The notes beneath the pieces were generated by a model. The model had not been told where the DNA came from, did no database searches, and saw nothing but the letters and a program-made list of their open reading frames with translations. The translations under genes and the position numbers were made by a program. A stretch of 35,092 nt of DNA from Mycobacterium alsense (lineage in GTDB: Bacteria > Actinomycetota > Actinomycetes > Mycobacteriales > Mycobacteriaceae), in contig NZ_MVHD01000054.1 of assembly GCF_002086635.1 (NCBI RefSeq), forward strand, positions 1-35,092, given 5' to 3'. Positions 7,600-15,330 of the stretch are shown here, piece after piece. Position 1 is the first letter of the stretch. Each line of letters starts with the position of its first letter.

Positions 7600-8388
7600 G
7601 TGGAGATCATCCCGCCGCGGCTGAAGGAGCCGTTGTATCGCATCTACGAGCTGCGGCTGAGGCAGGGCCTTGCGGCCTCGAAATCCGAACTGCCCCGTCA
7701 CATCGCCGTGCTGTGCGACGGCAACCGGCGGTGGGCGCGCAACGCCGGGTACGACGACGTCAGCTACGGCTACCGGATGGGCGCCGCCAAGATCGCCGAG
7801 ATGCTGCGCTGGTGCCAGGAGGCCGGCATCGAGATGACCACCGTGTACCTGCTGTCCACCGAGAACCTGCAGCGCGACCCCGACGAGCTGGCCGGGCTGA
7901 TCGAGATCATCACCGACGTGGTCGAGGAGATCTGCGCGCCGGCCAATCGCTGGAGCGTCCGCACCGTCGGGGACCTGGGGCTCATCGGCGAGGAGCCGGC
8001 CCGCCGGCTGCGCGGCGCGGTGGAGTCCACCCCGGCCGTGGCGCCCTTCCACGTCAACGTCGCCGTCGGTTACGGCGGCCGCCGCGAGATCGTCGACGCG
8101 GTGCGCGCGCTGCTGAGCAAGGAACTCGCCAACGGCGCGACCGCCGAGGAACTCGTCGACGCGGTGACCGTCGACGCCATCTCCGAAAACCTCTACACCT
8201 CAGGGCAACCCGACCCCGATTTGGTGATCCGCACGTCGGGGGAGCAGCGCCTGTCCGGCTTTCTGCTGTGGCAGAGCGCCTACTCGGAGATGTGGTTCTG
8301 CGAAGCGCACTGGCCGGCCTTTCGACGGGTGGACTTTCTGCGCGCGCTGCGCGACTACAGCCAGCGGCATCGCAGGCACGGCAAGTGA
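7600..8388 (+). CDS. Short-chain cis-prenyl (Z,E-farnesyl diphosphate) synthase
   Basis: 262 residues of the undecaprenyl-diphosphate-synthase family. It is orthologous to Rv1086, which adds one isopentenyl unit to geranyl diphosphate in the Z configuration to make omega,E,Z-farnesyl diphosphate, the precursor of decaprenyl phosphate for arabinogalactan and lipoarabinomannan. Region I HIAVLCDGNRRWAR carries the catalytic Asp40. VNVAVGYGGRREIVDA, PDPDLVIRTSGEQRLSGF and LWQSAYSEMWF are the conserved C-terminal blocks. The GTG at 7600 gives the orthologue N-terminus (EIIPPRLKEPLY), so the ten-residue upstream extension is left out. Chain-length assignment rests on orthology, because decaprenyl synthase (Rv2361c-type) shares all these motifs. 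Confidence 0.93.
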   Translation: MEIIPPRLKEPLYRIYELRLRQGLAASKSELPRHIAVLCDGNRRWARNAGYDDVSYGYRMGAAKIAEMLRWCQEAGIEMTTVYLLSTENLQRDPDELAGLIEIITDVVEEICAPANRWSVRTVGDLGLIGEEPARRLRGAVESTPAVAPFHVNVAVGYGGRREIVDAVRALLSKELANGATAEELVDAVTVDAISENLYTSGQPDPDLVIRTSGEQRLSGFLLWQSAYSEMWFCEAHWPAFRRVDFLRALRDYSQRHRRHGK

Positions 8389-8447
8389 CGAAGCCGCGGC
8401 GCGCCGGCACGAATTCGCCAAAGTAGCCGGCGTGCCAAACTGGATCC

Positions 8448-9842
8448 ATGGCTGCGCTGTCGGCGGTGGTTTTCACGCTGAGCCTGTGGCTGGGGCTGTA
8501 CCTGCTGCGCCGCGACCCGCACAAGCCGGTGCTCGCGCTGGCGGCGCTGGGGCTGTGCGGCTTCGCGCTCGTGGTGGCGCTCGACGCGGTGCGGATGTCC
8601 GGCGTCACCCACAACGGGCTGCTGAGCAAGGTCGAGGTCTACCTGGTTGCCGTGCCCAGCGTCGCGTGGTTCGCGGTGCTCGTGGAGCTGTCCCGGCCGG
8701 GCGACCGCTGGCGCGCGCGCACCGTTGATCTGCTGCTGGTCGGCGGTGTCGCCGCGGCGACCCTGTTCGGCGCGATGCTGGCCGGCGGCGTCGACGGCCC
8801 GCTGCGCCCGGGGCACGTGCTGATGTTCGCGGTGATCTCGGTATCGACGCTCGGCGCGATGATCGCCGCGCTGGCGGCGCGGCGCGCCCGGCCGGTACCG
8901 GTCGGGCGCAGCGGCCTGGGGATCGCCATCGTGGCGACGCTGTTCTTCGCGCTGGGCAACGCGATCCTGATCATCCCGCTGGGGCTGGTGCCCAGCTGGT
9001 TGGCGCTGGCGTCGACGGGATTCGACGTGCTGCTGCTGGGCGTGGCGGTGGCGGTGTGGGACGCGTTCGACGAGGGCCAGGCGCTGCGCGCCGACATGCT
9101 GCGCTCCTTCGCCGGCTCGGTGGCGGTGGCCCTGCTGTTCGGCGGCCAGGCGCTGATCGGCCTCGCGGTGACCCGGCACGAGCCCGCGGCACACACCGTG
9201 CTGACCGTGTTGCTGTTCACCACCCTGGCGATCGCGATCACGGTGCAGGTGCTGGCCGACCCGCTGGCCGGCGCGCTGGACCGGCTGGCGTTCTCGCGCT
9301 CACCGGGGCTGCGCGCGGACCGGGCCGCGCTGCGCCACACCGGGGCGGCGCTGCCGCTGCGCTCGGCCGATCCGCTCCGGGATATCCAAGCGGTCGACGA
9401 CGAGACCTTCGCCCGGCTGACCCGGCGGGCGCTGGGCCACTACCGCGACCTGACCAAGCTGGTCGCCAGCCCCCTGACCGCGCTGCCCGTGATCGATGAG
9501 CGGCTGGCCGCCCGCGGCGCCTCCGATCAGCCGGTGGAGCGGGCCAACGAGCTCAAGGCCGTCCTCGCCGACGGCATCGCGCGGCTCAAGCCCCGCGACG
9601 CGGGCGATTTCGGCACCACCGAGGAGTGGCGCTACTACAACGCGCTGTACTTCCCCTACGTCGTCGGGGTGCGCGCCTACGCGCAGAACGCGACCGCCGC
9701 GGGGCTGGACCCCACCGCGCGGCGGGCGTGGCAGTGGCTGGTCACCGAGGTCCCGCAGCGCTCGCTGCACAACTGGCAGAACGCCGCGGCCCGGCTCGTC
9801 GCGGCCGATCTGCGCGGGCGCGTCCCGGTTCCCAGCGAATAG
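8448..9842 (+). CDS. Polytopic membrane protein with unrecognised C-terminal domain
   Basis: 464 residues. The first 270 contain about eight or nine hydrophobic segments, beginning at the N-terminus (SAVVFTLSLWLGLYLL) and ending near VLLFTTLAIAITVQVLA, with charged loops between. The arrangement resembles the 7TM sensor modules placed before histidine kinases and LuxR-type proteins, but no kinase or HTH follows. The C-terminal 190 residues are soluble and helical. They contain LTRRALGHYRDLTKLVASPL, EEWRYYNALYFPYVVGVR and VPQRSLHNWQNAAARLVAAD, which look conserved but which I cannot name. I do not recall a counterpart at this site in M. tuberculosis, where PE/PE_PGRS genes lie. It sits 59 bases after the prenyl synthase gene and may be co-transcribed with it. 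Confidence 0.8.
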   Translation: MAALSAVVFTLSLWLGLYLLRRDPHKPVLALAALGLCGFALVVALDAVRMSGVTHNGLLSKVEVYLVAVPSVAWFAVLVELSRPGDRWRARTVDLLLVGGVAAATLFGAMLAGGVDGPLRPGHVLMFAVISVSTLGAMIAALAARRARPVPVGRSGLGIAIVATLFFALGNAILIIPLGLVPSWLALASTGFDVLLLGVAVAVWDAFDEGQALRADMLRSFAGSVAVALLFGGQALIGLAVTRHEPAAHTVLTVLLFTTLAIAITVQVLADPLAGALDRLAFSRSPGLRADRAALRHTGAALPLRSADPLRDIQAVDDETFARLTRRALGHYRDLTKLVASPLTALPVIDERLAARGASDQPVERANELKAVLADGIARLKPRDAGDFGTTEEWRYYNALYFPYVVGVRAYAQNATAAGLDPTARRAWQWLVTEVPQRSLHNWQNAAARLVAADLRGRVPVPSE

Positions 9843-9996
9843 CTGCGGCCGCTGGGCGCCAAAGCGGGAATAGCCGGTCGAACCGACTGGTCCTAAGTTC
9901 CGTGGCAGCAGTTGGCAGCGCCGCGCGTCGATATGGCAGCGGACCGGGGGGACGCTCAACCTGTTCGACAAACCCGTCATCGCGAGGAGTAATGAC

Positions 9997-10419
9997 ATGA
10001 CATCCGCATCCGGGGTGACCGGCCTGGCCACCCGCCCCCTGTACGACTCGACCGATTCGCTGCTGCGTTTTGCGATGCGCGCCGACGCCACCCTGACCGG
10101 GCTCGGCGGGTTGGCCGTCGCGTTCTTCGCCGACCCGATCTCGTCGCTGACCGGACTGACGTCGATCCAGGAATATGCCATGGGCGCGTTCTTCGTGCTC
10201 TACGGCCTGGCGGTGTTCAGCCTTGCCGCACTGCCGAACCTGCGCCGCGCGGGCGTCGGCGTCGTGGTGGCCAACCTCGTGTACACGCTGGCCGCGATCG
10301 CGGCCGCCGAGGTCGTGCCCATGACCGCCGCCGGCGTCGCGGCGATGCTGGCCAGCGGCGCCTACACGGCGGGATTCGCCTGGCTGCAGTACCTGGGGGT
10401 GCGCCGGCTCGAGACGTAG
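9997..10419 (+). CDS. Small four-helix integral membrane protein
   Basis: 140 residues with four hydrophobic segments, roughly 34-52, 60-83, 86-108 and 110-133. They are linked by short loops, with PNLRR as the main charged loop. ATG 9997 is chosen because AGGAG (about 9984-9988) is correctly spaced; an ATG at 9992 is out of frame. No catalytic motif is visible and I do not recognise a named family. The 154 bases upstream contain no gene but have a CGGT-CGA-ACCG palindrome near 9874. The gene is convergent with coaA, with a gap of 21 bases. It is not part of the M. tuberculosis gene order as I remember it. Confidence 0.8.
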   Translation: MTSASGVTGLATRPLYDSTDSLLRFAMRADATLTGLGGLAVAFFADPISSLTGLTSIQEYAMGAFFVLYGLAVFSLAALPNLRRAGVGVVVANLVYTLAAIAAAEVVPMTAAGVAAMLASGAYTAGFAWLQYLGVRRLET

Positions 10420-10440
10420 TCCCACCATCCGGCCCCGGCG

Positions 10441-11379
10441 TCAGAGCTTGCGCAGGCGCAGCCGATTGATGGAGTGGTCGGCGTCCTTGCGCAGCACCAG
10501 GGTGGCCCGGGGCCGGGTCGGCAGGATGTTCTCGACCAGGTTGGGCCGGTTGATCGACCGCCAGATCTCGCGCGCCGCGGCGATCGCCTTGGTGTCGTTC
10601 AGCGCCGAGTAGTGGTGGAAGTGCGACTCCGGGTCGGCGAACGCCGTGCCGCGCAGCGACAGGAACCGCGACACGTACCACTGCTCGATGTCCTCGATCC
10701 GGGCGTCCACATACAGCGAGAAGTCGAACAGGTCCGACACCATCAGCGTCGGGCCCGTCTGCAGGACGTTGAGGCCCTCGAGGATCAGGATGTCGGGGTG
10801 GCGGACCACGTGCTTGGCCCCGGGGATGATGTCGTACTTCAGGTGCGAATAGACCGGAGCACAGGCGTAATCCGAGCCGGATTTGACCGACGTCACGAAC
10901 CGCATCAGCGCCCGACGGTTGTAGCTCTCCGGAAAACCCTTGCGGTGCATGAGGTTTCGCCGGTCCAGCTCGGCGTTGGGGTACAGGAAGCCGTCGGTGG
11001 TCACCAGGTCGACCCGGGGATGGTGATCCCAGCGGGCCAGCAGGGCCTGCAGCACGCGCGCGGTCGTCGACTTGCCGACCGCCACGCTGCCGGCCACACC
11101 GATCACGAACGGCACCGGCCGGTCCGGGTTCTGCTGGGGCTCGCCGAGGAACTCCGCGGTGGCGGCGAACAGCCGCTGGCGCGCGGCGACCTGCAGGTGG
11201 ATCAGCCGGGCCAGCGGCAGGTAAACCTCTTCGACCTCCAGCAGGTCGATCTGTTCGCCGAGACCGCGCAGCCCGACCAGTTCCTCTTCGGTGAGGGCCA
11301 GCGGGGTCGACATGCGGAGCCCACGCCATTGCTTTCGGTCGAACTCCACATAGGGGCTCGGCTCGCTAAGCCGCGGCAT
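10441..11379 (-). CDS. coaA: Pantothenate kinase (type I)
   Basis: 312 residues, exactly the length of Rv1092c. It phosphorylates pantothenate with ATP in the first and controlling step of coenzyme A synthesis. The P-loop GSVAVGKS is at 97-104. DLVTTDGFLYPN, RKGFPESYNRRALMRF, PVYSHLKYDIIPG and ILILEGLNVLQ are type I blocks that include the pantothenate and CoA feedback sites. The C-terminus RPRATLVLRKDADHSINRL is also diagnostic. The start ATG gives the orthologue N-terminus (RLSEPSPYVEFDR). It is divergent from glyA across only 78 bases, so the two promoters probably touch or overlap. The protein is cytoplasmic. Confidence 0.97.
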   Translation of the reverse strand: MPRLSEPSPYVEFDRKQWRGLRMSTPLALTEEELVGLRGLGEQIDLLEVEEVYLPLARLIHLQVAARQRLFAATAEFLGEPQQNPDRPVPFVIGVAGSVAVGKSTTARVLQALLARWDHHPRVDLVTTDGFLYPNAELDRRNLMHRKGFPESYNRRALMRFVTSVKSGSDYACAPVYSHLKYDIIPGAKHVVRHPDILILEGLNVLQTGPTLMVSDLFDFSLYVDARIEDIEQWYVSRFLSLRGTAFADPESHFHHYSALNDTKAIAAAREIWRSINRPNLVENILPTRPRATLVLRKDADHSINRLRLRKL

Positions 11380-11444
11380 AGTGCCAAGTGTTGCAGGGGC
11401 GGGCGCATGCCCGACGGCTGGGCTGGCCGAAAGCCGCCGCTGGA

Positions 11445-11450
11445 TAGACT
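11445..11450 (+). promoter_or_regulatory. Candidate -10 box deciding the glyA start
   Basis: TAGACT fits TANNNT and ends 7 bases before GTG 11458, with no ribosome binding site between. The spacing favours leaderless initiation at that GTG rather than at ATG 11506, which also lacks a Shine-Dalgarno sequence. Confidence 0.55.
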
Positions 11451-11457
11451 GGCGGCC

Positions 11458-12780
11458 GTGACCGCCGCACCTGACGCCCGTACTACCGCATCTGTCGCAT
11501 CTGTCATGTCCGCGCCGCTCGCCGAGGTCGACCCGGATATCGCCGAGTTGCTGGACAAAGAACTGCACCGGCAGCGCGACACCCTGGAGATGATCGCCTC
11601 GGAGAACTTCGTGCCCCGCTCGGTGCTGCAGGCCCAGGGCAGCGTCCTGACCAACAAGTACGCCGAGGGGTTGCCCGGCCGGCGCTACTACGGCGGTTGC
11701 GAGCACGTCGACGTCGTGGAGAACATCGCCCGCGACCGGGCGAAAGAATTGTTCGGCGCCGAGTTCGCCAACGTCCAGCCGCATTCCGGCGCCCAGGCCA
11801 ACGCCGCGGTGCTGCACGCGCTGATGTCGCCGGGGGAGCACCTGCTCGGGCTGGACCTGGCCAACGGCGGGCACCTCACCCACGGCATGAAGCTGAACTT
11901 CTCCGGAAAGCTCTACGACGTCGGCTTCTACGGCGTCGACCCGACGACGCACCTCATCGACATGGACGCGGTGCGGGCCAAGGCGCGCGAGTTCCGCCCC
12001 AAGGTGATCATCGCCGGCTGGTCGGCCTACCCGCGGATCCTGGACTTCGCCGCGTTCGCCTCGATCGCCGACGAGGTCGACGCGAAGCTGTGGGTGGACA
12101 TGGCGCACTTCGCCGGCCTGGTCGCCGTCGGTCTGCACCCGTCGCCGGTGCCGCACGCGGACGTGGTGTCCACGACCGTGCACAAGACGCTCGGCGGCGC
12201 CCGCTCCGGGATGATCCTGGGCAAGCAGGAGTACGCCAAGGCCATCAACTCCGCGGTGTTCCCCGGCCAGCAGGGCGGGCCGCTCATGCACGTCATCGCG
12301 GGCAAGGCGGTCGCGCTCAAGATCGCCACCACGCCCGAATTCGCTGAGCGTCAGCAGCGCACGCTGTCCGGCGCCCGGATCATCGCCGAGCGGCTGCTGG
12401 CGCCCGACGTCGCCAAGGCCGGTGTGTCGGTGGTCAGCGGCGGCACCGACGTGCACCTGGTGCTGGTCGACCTGCGCGACTCCCCGCTGGACGGCAAGGC
12501 CGCCGAGGACCTGCTGCACGAGATCGGCATCACCGTCAACCGCAACGCGGTCCCGAACGACCCCCGCCCGCCGATGGTGACGTCGGGCCTGCGGGTGGGA
12601 ACGCCCGCGCTGGCCACCCGCGGTTTCGGGGACACCGAATTCACCGAGGTCGCCGACATCATCGCGACCGCACTGGTGGGCGGGGCGGACGTGGCGGCGC
12701 TGCGCCGGCGGGTGACGCGGCTGGCGCGGGACTTCCCGCTGTACGAGGGGCTCGAGGAGTGGACGCTCGTCGACCGCTGA
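11458..12780 (+). CDS. glyA: Serine hydroxymethyltransferase
   Basis: A PLP enzyme that converts serine and tetrahydrofolate to glycine and 5,10-methylene-THF, the main source of one-carbon units. EMIASENFVP, NKYAEGLPGRRYYGGCEHVD, HSGAQANAAV, WVDMAHFAGLVA and the cofactor lysine in STTVHKTLGG (Lys243 from GTG 11458) are all present. The conserved protein begins near MSAPLAEVDPDIAEL (ATG 11506, 424 residues). I give the GTG at 11458 (440 residues) because a -10 box sits 7 bases before it. The extra 16 residues are low-complexity (TAAPDARTTASVASV), so the shorter start remains possible. It is orthologous to Rv1093. It is followed by desA2 after 68 bases that hold desA2's own promoter-like box. 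Confidence 0.95.
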   Translation: MTAAPDARTTASVASVMSAPLAEVDPDIAELLDKELHRQRDTLEMIASENFVPRSVLQAQGSVLTNKYAEGLPGRRYYGGCEHVDVVENIARDRAKELFGAEFANVQPHSGAQANAAVLHALMSPGEHLLGLDLANGGHLTHGMKLNFSGKLYDVGFYGVDPTTHLIDMDAVRAKAREFRPKVIIAGWSAYPRILDFAAFASIADEVDAKLWVDMAHFAGLVAVGLHPSPVPHADVVSTTVHKTLGGARSGMILGKQEYAKAINSAVFPGQQGGPLMHVIAGKAVALKIATTPEFAERQQRTLSGARIIAERLLAPDVAKAGVSVVSGGTDVHLVLVDLRDSPLDGKAAEDLLHEIGITVNRNAVPNDPRPPMVTSGLRVGTPALATRGFGDTEFTEVADIIATALVGGADVAALRRRVTRLARDFPLYEGLEEWTLVDR

Positions 12781-12836
12781 GCAAAATCGGGCCGCGACAC
12801 GGGTCGTCGAATTTCACGAAACCTGTGTATGGAGGT

Positions 12837-12842
12837 TACAGT
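12837..12842 (+). promoter_or_regulatory. Candidate -10 box for leaderless desA2
   Basis: TACAGT ends 6 bases before the ATG at 12849. A -35-like TTCACG lies 18 bases upstream of it. GGAGG at 12831-12835 is 13 bases from the ATG, too far for a good ribosome binding site, so leaderless initiation is favoured. Confidence 0.5.
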
Positions 12843-12848
12843 TACTTT

Positions 12849-13676
12849 ATGGCACAGAAACCTGTACCTAACGCGCTGACCCTGGAACTCGAGCCGGTGG
12901 TCGAGCAGCTCATGGATCACCACCTCACCACCGAAGAGCTGTGGTTCGCCCACGACTACGTGCCGTTCGACCAGGGGGAGAACTTCGCCTTCCTCGGCGG
13001 GCGGGACTGGGAGCCGTCCCAGGCCACGCTGCCCAGGGCCGTCACCGATGCCTGCGAGATCCTGCTGCTGCTCAAGGACAACCTCGCCGGCCATCACCGC
13101 GAGCTGGTCGAGCACTTCATCCTCGAGGAGTGGTGGGGTCGCTTCCTGGGCCGCTGGACCGCCGAGGAACAGCTGCACGCCATCGCGTTGCGGGAGTACC
13201 TGGTGGTGACGCGCGAGGTCGACCCCACCGCCAACGAAGAGGCCCGCGTCGAGTACGTGATGAAGGGGTACCGCGGCGACGCCTACTCACAGGTCGAGAC
13301 GCTGGTGTACATGGCGTTCGCCGAGCGCACCCACGCCGTCTTCTGCCGCAACCTGGCCGCCATCATCGAGGAGCCCGTCCTGGCCGGGCTCATCGACCGG
13401 ATCGCCCGGGACGAAGCGCGGCACGAGGCGATCTTCGCCAAGCTCGTCGCGCACTGCCTGCACTACACGCGCGACGAGACGGTCGCCGCGATCGCCGCCC
13501 GCGCGGCGGATCTTCAGGTCGTCGGCGCCGACATCGACGCCTACCAGGACAAGGTGCGAAACGTCGCCGACGCGGGCATCTTCGGCGCCGCCGACCTGCG
13601 CCAGGCCATCGCCGAGCGCATCAGCGATTGGGGAGTGGCCGACGAACCCGCGCTGCAGCGGTTCGTCACCGGGTAG
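12849..13676 (+). CDS. desA2: Acyl-ACP desaturase-like diiron protein DesA2
   Basis: 275 residues, the same length as Rv1094. It belongs to the soluble acyl-ACP desaturase family, whose members insert double bonds into ACP-bound fatty acids and are tied to mycolic acid precursors in mycobacteria. The ferritin-like diiron ligands can be placed: Glu70, Glu107 with His110 (EEQLH), Glu159 and Glu189 with His192 (DEARH). Their spacing is close to that of the plant stearoyl-ACP desaturase. The protein is shorter than DesA1 and the plant enzymes. DesA2 of M. tuberculosis is essential, but its substrate and activity are not firmly established. It is cytoplasmic, 68 bases after glyA. Confidence 0.95.
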   Translation: MAQKPVPNALTLELEPVVEQLMDHHLTTEELWFAHDYVPFDQGENFAFLGGRDWEPSQATLPRAVTDACEILLLLKDNLAGHHRELVEHFILEEWWGRFLGRWTAEEQLHAIALREYLVVTREVDPTANEEARVEYVMKGYRGDAYSQVETLVYMAFAERTHAVFCRNLAAIIEEPVLAGLIDRIARDEARHEAIFAKLVAHCLHYTRDETVAAIAARAADLQVVGADIDAYQDKVRNVADAGIFGAADLRQAIAERISDWGVADEPALQRFVTG

Positions 13677-13841
13677 GCCTTTCGTCCCCCGCCGGCCACC
13701 ACCCGCGGGCCGGAATTTTGGTGTCGCCCTGCCGGTCTCGGCGCGCCTGCGCGGCGGCCAAGCGGCCACGGGAGTAGCGTCGTTGTCGATGGCCAGCGAC
13801 AAGCTCTGCTGCCAGGGCGGCACCTCCCGTCACCACAAGGG

Positions 13842-13861
13842 CAGGACCGGCCCCGGTCCTG
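13842..13861 (+). promoter_or_regulatory. GC-rich hairpin in the phoH2 leader
   Basis: CAGGACCGG (13842-13850) and CCGGTCCTG (13853-13861) form a perfect 9-bp inverted repeat around CC. It lies 66 bases upstream of the phoH2 GTG, in a 251-base region between desA2 and phoH2 that has no convincing gene. No U run follows, so it is not a simple terminator; an RNA structure or protein site is possible. Confidence 0.5.
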
Positions 13862-13899
13862 GTGCTGCGGCTCCCGCCGACATGCCCGTGCGGGTCCGC

Positions 13900-13913
13900 G
13901 CGGGCTTTCCCGC
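13900..13913 (+). promoter_or_regulatory. Small hairpin next to the phoH2 ribosome binding site
   Basis: GCGGG and CCCGC pair around CTTT, ending two bases before the GAGGAG Shine-Dalgarno sequence (13915-13920) of phoH2. It could modulate ribosome access. Confidence 0.35.
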
Positions 13914-13927
13914 TCGAGGAGCGCTTC

Positions 13928-15229
13928 GTGACCGATACCCGGACCTATGTGCTCGACACCTCCGTGCTGTTGTCCGACCCGTGGGCGTGCAGCCGGTTCG
14001 CCGAACACGAGGTGGTGGTGCCGCTGGTGGTGATCAGCGAACTGGAGGCCAAGCGCCACCACCACGAACTGGGCTGGTTTGCCCGGCAGGCCCTACGCCT
14101 GTTCGATGATCTTCGGCTCGAGCACGGACGGCTGGATCTGCCGATTTCCGTTGGGACACAAGGCGGCACGCTTCACGTCGAACTGAACCACACCGACCCG
14201 GCCGTGCTGCCCGCCGGCTTCCGCACCGATAGCAACGACTCCCGGATTCTCAGCTGCGCCGCCAACCTCGCCGCCGAGGGCAAGCGAGTTACGTTGGTCA
14301 GCAAGGACATTCCGCTGCGGGTGAAGGCCGCGGCCGTGGGCCTGTCGGCCGACGAGTACCACGCGCAGGACGTCGTGGTCTCCGGGTGGTCGGGGATGAG
14401 TGAGATCGAAACGGCGGCCGAAGACATCGACGCGCTGTTCGCCGACGGCGAGATCGACCTCGCCGAGGCCCGGGACCTGCCCTGCCACACCGGCGTTCGG
14501 CTGCTGGGCGGCACGTCGCACGCACTGGGCCGGGTCACCGCGGCCAAGCGCGTACAGCTGGTTCGCGGGGACCGCGAGGTGTTCGGGCTGCGCGGGCGTT
14601 CCGCCGAGCAGCGCGTGGCGCTCGACCTGCTGCTGGACGAGTCGGTGGGCATCGTCTCGCTGGGCGGCAAGGCGGGCACCGGCAAGTCGGCGCTGGCGCT
14701 GTGCGCGGGGCTCGAGGCGGTGCTGGAGCGGCGCACCCACCGCAAGGTGGTGGTCTTCCGCCCGCTGTACGCCGTCGGCGGCCAGGAGCTGGGCTACCTG
14801 CCGGGCAGCGAGAGCGACAAGATGGGCCCGTGGGCCCAGGCGGTCTTCGACACCCTCGAGGGCCTGGCCAGCCCGGCGGTGCTCGAGGAAGTCCTGTCCC
14901 GGGGCATGCTCGAGGTGTTGCCCCTGACCCACATCCGCGGCCGCTCGCTGCACGACTCGTTCGTCATCGTCGACGAGGCGCAGTCGCTGGAGCGCAACGT
15001 CCTGCTGACGGTGCTGTCCCGGCTGGGCACCGGATCGCGGGTGGTGCTCACCCACGACATCGCCCAGCGCGACAACCTACGCGTCGGGCGCCACGACGGG
15101 GTCGCGGCGGTGATCGAGAAGCTCAAGGGCCACCCGCTGTTCGCCCACATCACCCTGCTGCGCAGCGAACGGTCGCCGATCGCCGCGCTGGTGACCGAGA
15201 TGCTCGAGGAAATCGCCGGCCCGCGCTGA
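13928..15229 (+). CDS. phoH2: PhoH2: PIN-domain ribonuclease fused to PhoH ATPase
   Basis: 433 residues, the same length as Rv1095. The N-terminal PIN domain (about 5-145) has the acidic metal-binding residues Asp10 (VLDTSVLL), Glu38 (VVISELEAK), Asp101/Asp104 (TDSNDSRIL) and Asp127 (VSKDIPLRVKA). The C-terminal PhoH domain has Walker A GGKAGTGKS (246-254) and Walker B IVDEAQ (347-352). PhoH2 proteins have been described as RNA helicases with sequence-specific RNase activity, encoded with a small upstream partner, phoAT. The GTG at 13928 is fixed by GAGGAG seven bases upstream and by the orthologue start (TDTRTYVLDTS). The 22-residue upstream extension of the frame is rejected. Confidence 0.95.
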   Translation: MTDTRTYVLDTSVLLSDPWACSRFAEHEVVVPLVVISELEAKRHHHELGWFARQALRLFDDLRLEHGRLDLPISVGTQGGTLHVELNHTDPAVLPAGFRTDSNDSRILSCAANLAAEGKRVTLVSKDIPLRVKAAAVGLSADEYHAQDVVVSGWSGMSEIETAAEDIDALFADGEIDLAEARDLPCHTGVRLLGGTSHALGRVTAAKRVQLVRGDREVFGLRGRSAEQRVALDLLLDESVGIVSLGGKAGTGKSALALCAGLEAVLERRTHRKVVVFRPLYAVGGQELGYLPGSESDKMGPWAQAVFDTLEGLASPAVLEEVLSRGMLEVLPLTHIRGRSLHDSFVIVDEAQSLERNVLLTVLSRLGTGSRVVLTHDIAQRDNLRVGRHDGVAAVIEKLKGHPLFAHITLLRSERSPIAALVTEMLEEIAGPR

Positions 15230-15318
15230 GCGCACCTGACCGTCCGCCCGCCCGCGAAACTGTATTCCACTACGGCTCCACCCGCGAAATGCGTCGCTGG
15301 TTGCAGTCTCGCGGTGGG

Positions 15319-15324
15319 TAGGCT
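15319..15324 (+). promoter_or_regulatory. Candidate -10 box for the deacetylase gene
   Basis: TAGGCT ends 6 bases before the GTG at 15331, with no Shine-Dalgarno sequence, fitting a leaderless transcript. The 101 bases after phoH2 contain no other feature I can support. Confidence 0.5.
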
Positions 15325-15330
15325 TTTCCC

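Noticed and set aside
13862..13927. N-terminal extension of PhoH2
   Set aside because: GTG 13928 has a well-placed GAGGAG and matches the orthologue; the upstream residues include a cysteine-rich stretch not seen in the family.
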